NCBI GenBank assembly: GCA_030536565.1
Contig: JAUNPT010000100.1
Coordinates: 1-8,466, forward strand
Reading direction: 5' to 3'
Length of the DNA: 8,466 nucleotides
Source of the DNA: Eubacteriales bacterium
Lineage (GTDB): Bacteria; Bacillota; Clostridia; Lachnospirales; Lachnospiraceae
Below are positions 6,651 through 8,466 of the stretch, in pieces. Below the pieces are notes generated by a model. It worked only from the letters and a program-made list of their open reading frames with translations. It ran no database searches and was not told the DNA's origin. The translations under genes and the position numbers were made by a program. The stretch's first letter is position 1. Each line of letters begins with the position of its first letter.

Positions 6651-7982
6651 ATGGTAAGTGCGGCAGCAGTTTTAGGAACTGCGAAAGCGGGAAATTACAG
6701 CGCAGAAAATAAGGCATCTGCTACAAAGCCCTCAGTGAAATTTGATAATGTTATGTCCGCTGCTTTAACTGCGGATACAAAGAAAAACACAAATCAGGCT
6801 CAAAAAACATCAGAAAATGATATTAAAAAAACACCTGATGAAAAACAAAAAATCCAGACAGATGATGGCAAGTCTGATACAGAACTTGAAGACATTGACA
6901 GTAAGCTGGAAAACATAGCAGAAGATTTGAAAGAAAAAATCAAAGAAACCTTTGGCGTAACAGATGAACAGCTCGAAGATGCAATGGCAGTGTTGGGAAT
7001 TGAACTTCTTAATTTATTACAGCCGGATAATCTTACGCAGCTTGCGGCAGTTGTGAATGGACAAAGTGATACATTATCAATTCTGTTGAATGAGGATTTA
7101 TCATCTGGACTGCAGAATCTGCTGGAATTTTTAAATGAACAGATGACAGAGCTCGCAGATAGCAGGAATATTAGTGTGGAACAGCTTCAAAATATCATTG
7201 ATATTACTGTTGAAGATGTGGATGCTAAGCTTCAGGCAGATCAGCAGGTGCAGCCGGGGGAAAACAGACCAGAGACTGTAGAAAATGCAAGCGAAAAGGA
7301 GACTTTTGATGCAGAAAAAAAATCAGGAACCCTGACGGAAGTAATTGAAGGAAAGCTTACATCAGTAAGCCAGGATTTCACAGCAGGCAGAAACGATACA
7401 TTTTTAAAAGGGCATCAGCATTCCCTGACCAAAACAGATGCAGCTGAACATCAGATATCTTCAGGTCTGGCACAGGAAATCAGTAATTCCTTTGCAGAAA
7501 TACTTGCCACTGGAAACGAAACTGTCAATGCGGCTGATATTGTAAGGCAGGTGGTTGATTCTGTTAAGCTTACGCAGGTACAACAGCTCCAGAGTATTGA
7601 AGTTGCTCTTAATCCTGAGAATCTGGGTAAAGTTACAGTTAATGTAACAGCCAGAAATGGAATCGTAACAGCCCAGCTTGTGGCAGAAAATGAGCAGGTT
7701 AAGCAGGCATTGGAAAGCCAGATGATCAGTTTAAAGGAAAAATTCGATAATCAGGGCATTAGGGTAGATGCAGTTGAAGTTACAGTGCTAAGCCACAGCT
7801 TTGAGGCTGGAGAAAATCTTAAAGGAAATGATTCCAGAGAAGAAAAAGAAGGTAAGAAATCTTTTGGGCATTTAAAGCTGGACAGTCTTGATGATTTAGA
7901 GGAAAGTGATTTGACTGATGAAGAAATCAGGGCAAGGGATTCCATTAAGAATGGAATAAGCAGTGTGGAATATTCTGCATAA
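6651..7982 (+). CDS. fliK: Flagellar hook-length control protein FliK
   Basis: FliK is the exported molecular ruler that sets hook length and switches export specificity from hook to filament proteins through FlhB. The product is 443 residues. The N-terminal part (about 1-95) is polar, charged and probably disordered, as expected for an export signal and ruler. A helical, leucine-rich module lies at about 96-185. Another low-complexity, charged linker follows (about 195-270). The C-terminal Flg_hook domain (about 295-382) is diagnostic: VKLTQVQQLQSIEVALNPENLGKVTVNV, then AQLVAENEQVKQALESQMISLKEKFDNQGI, the L-x-P-x-x-LG-x-V pattern of FliK switch domains. An acidic/basic tail of about 60 residues ends the protein. 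Overall sequence outside the switch domain is poorly conserved in this family, so the call rests on the C-terminal domain and synteny between ylxF and flgD. Confidence 0.92.
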   Translation: MVSAAAVLGTAKAGNYSAENKASATKPSVKFDNVMSAALTADTKKNTNQAQKTSENDIKKTPDEKQKIQTDDGKSDTELEDIDSKLENIAEDLKEKIKETFGVTDEQLEDAMAVLGIELLNLLQPDNLTQLAAVVNGQSDTLSILLNEDLSSGLQNLLEFLNEQMTELADSRNISVEQLQNIIDITVEDVDAKLQADQQVQPGENRPETVENASEKETFDAEKKSGTLTEVIEGKLTSVSQDFTAGRNDTFLKGHQHSLTKTDAAEHQISSGLAQEISNSFAEILATGNETVNAADIVRQVVDSVKLTQVQQLQSIEVALNPENLGKVTVNVTARNGIVTAQLVAENEQVKQALESQMISLKEKFDNQGIRVDAVEVTVLSHSFEAGENLKGNDSREEKEGKKSFGHLKLDSLDDLEESDLTDEEIRARDSIKNGISSVEYSA

Positions 7983-7995
7983 CAAGAAAGATATA

Positions 7996-8001
7996 AAGGA
8001 G
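7996..8001 (+). promoter_or_regulatory. Ribosome binding site of flgD
   Basis: AAGGAG lies 8 bases before the ATG at 8010, in the 27-base fliK-flgD gap. Confidence 0.7.
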
Positions 8002-8009
8002 ATGATAAA

Positions 8010-8466
8010 ATGGCATCAACAATGGGACCGTTATCGTATGTAAAAAAAGATGGAACCTTAACTACAGAAAATACAACCATGAGTTCTTCTATCAGTTCCA
8101 TGACAGGAAATAAAACGGAGAATAAGTCAACTCTTGATGTGGACGATTTTTTGCAGCTTTTAGTTGCGGAAATGCAGTATCAGGATCCGCTTGAGCCTAC
8201 AGATAATACTCAGTACATGGCACAGCTGGCTACATTTACTCAGGTTGAGGCAACGACGCAGATGCAGACCTCAGCTGAAAAGGATATGGCATCTAACCTT
8301 GTTGGAAAGACTGTTATTATGTCGACAGAATTAAATTCTACAGGTTATGTGGCAGGCACAGTTAATTACTGGGAAAATATTGATGGAACAATTTATCTTG
8401 GAATAGGAGATAAGCTTTATGATATTGCAGATTTGGAAACTGTGATGGACGAAGAATATTATAAAC
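8010..8466 (+). CDS. flgD: Flagellar hook assembly scaffold FlgD (3' partial)
   Basis: FlgD forms the temporary cap at the tip of the growing hook, under which hook subunits (FlgE) polymerise. It is itself exported by the type III apparatus. The frame is open from the ATG to the window end, giving 152 residues with no stop. After a Ser/Thr-rich export-signal-like N-terminus (about 1-40) comes the FlgD core DFLQLLVAEMQYQDPLEP (46-63) and DNTQYMAQLATFTQVE (65-80), the defining motif of the family. A region beginning LVGKTVIM (about 93-100) follows, as in the short FlgD proteins of Firmicutes. These lack the long C-terminal Ig-like domain of enterobacterial FlgD, so little is likely missing here, but the end is not seen. 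flgE would be expected next (inference). Confidence 0.94.
   Translation, partial: MASTMGPLSYVKKDGTLTTENTTMSSSISSMTGNKTENKSTLDVDDFLQLLVAEMQYQDPLEPTDNTQYMAQLATFTQVEATTQMQTSAEKDMASNLVGKTVIMSTELNSTGYVAGTVNYWENIDGTIYLGIGDKLYDIADLETVMDEEYYK

Noticed and set aside
7751..8101. 116-codon open frame on the - strand across the fliK-flgD junction
   Set aside because: It lies opposite the real fliK and flgD coding sequences, has a Ser-rich composition typical of a complementary-strand shadow, and shows no recognisable domain.

Overview
This window is one uninterrupted stretch of a flagellar basal-body/export operon, with every gene on the + strand. The gene order is fliE (5'-cut), fliF, fliG, fliH, fliI, fliJ, a ylxF/motE-like gene, fliK and flgD (3'-cut). 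This is the order of the first part of the Bacillus subtilis fla/che operon. The DNA is AT-rich, uses AGA heavily for arginine, has GGAGG-type Shine-Dalgarno sites and spaces its genes tightly. All of this points to a low-GC Gram-positive, most likely a motile clostridial gut or rumen bacterium of the Lachnospiraceae type (Roseburia, Agathobacter, Butyrivibrio and relatives). That placement is an inference from protein style; no database search was possible.

Layout: bases 1-327 hold the end of fliE (rod/MS-ring junction). Bases 356-3028 hold fliF (MS ring) and fliG (rotor/switch). Bases 3021-5774 hold the soluble export apparatus: fliH (ATPase regulator), fliI (export ATPase) and fliJ (stalk). 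Bases 5776-6543 encode a single-pass membrane protein with MgtE_N/MotE-like repeats (YlxF family). A gap of 107 bases (6544-6650) follows and is the only sizeable intergenic region. It carries a good match to a sigma-28 (SigD/FliA) flagellar promoter and then a strong ribosome binding site. Bases 6651-7982 encode the hook-length protein FliK, and 8010 to the window end encodes most or all of the hook-cap scaffold FlgD. No RNA gene, mobile element, CRISPR array or convincing terminator was seen.

The main anomaly is in fliI. Its reading frame is broken once, at a run of five G bases (4238-4242). The first part encodes the N-terminal beta-barrel region. The conserved ATPase domain continues in the -1 frame. 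One extra G would restore a normal 465-residue FliI. A sequencing/assembly error or a real loss-of-function mutation is the simplest explanation; recoding is possible but poorly supported.

Other points worth noting are a TTG start for fliH driven by a Shine-Dalgarno site buried in the last codons of fliG, and the candidate late (sigma-28) promoter placed in front of fliK inside an operon usually regarded as early. I see no wholly new system here; this is largely a standard flagellar cluster.
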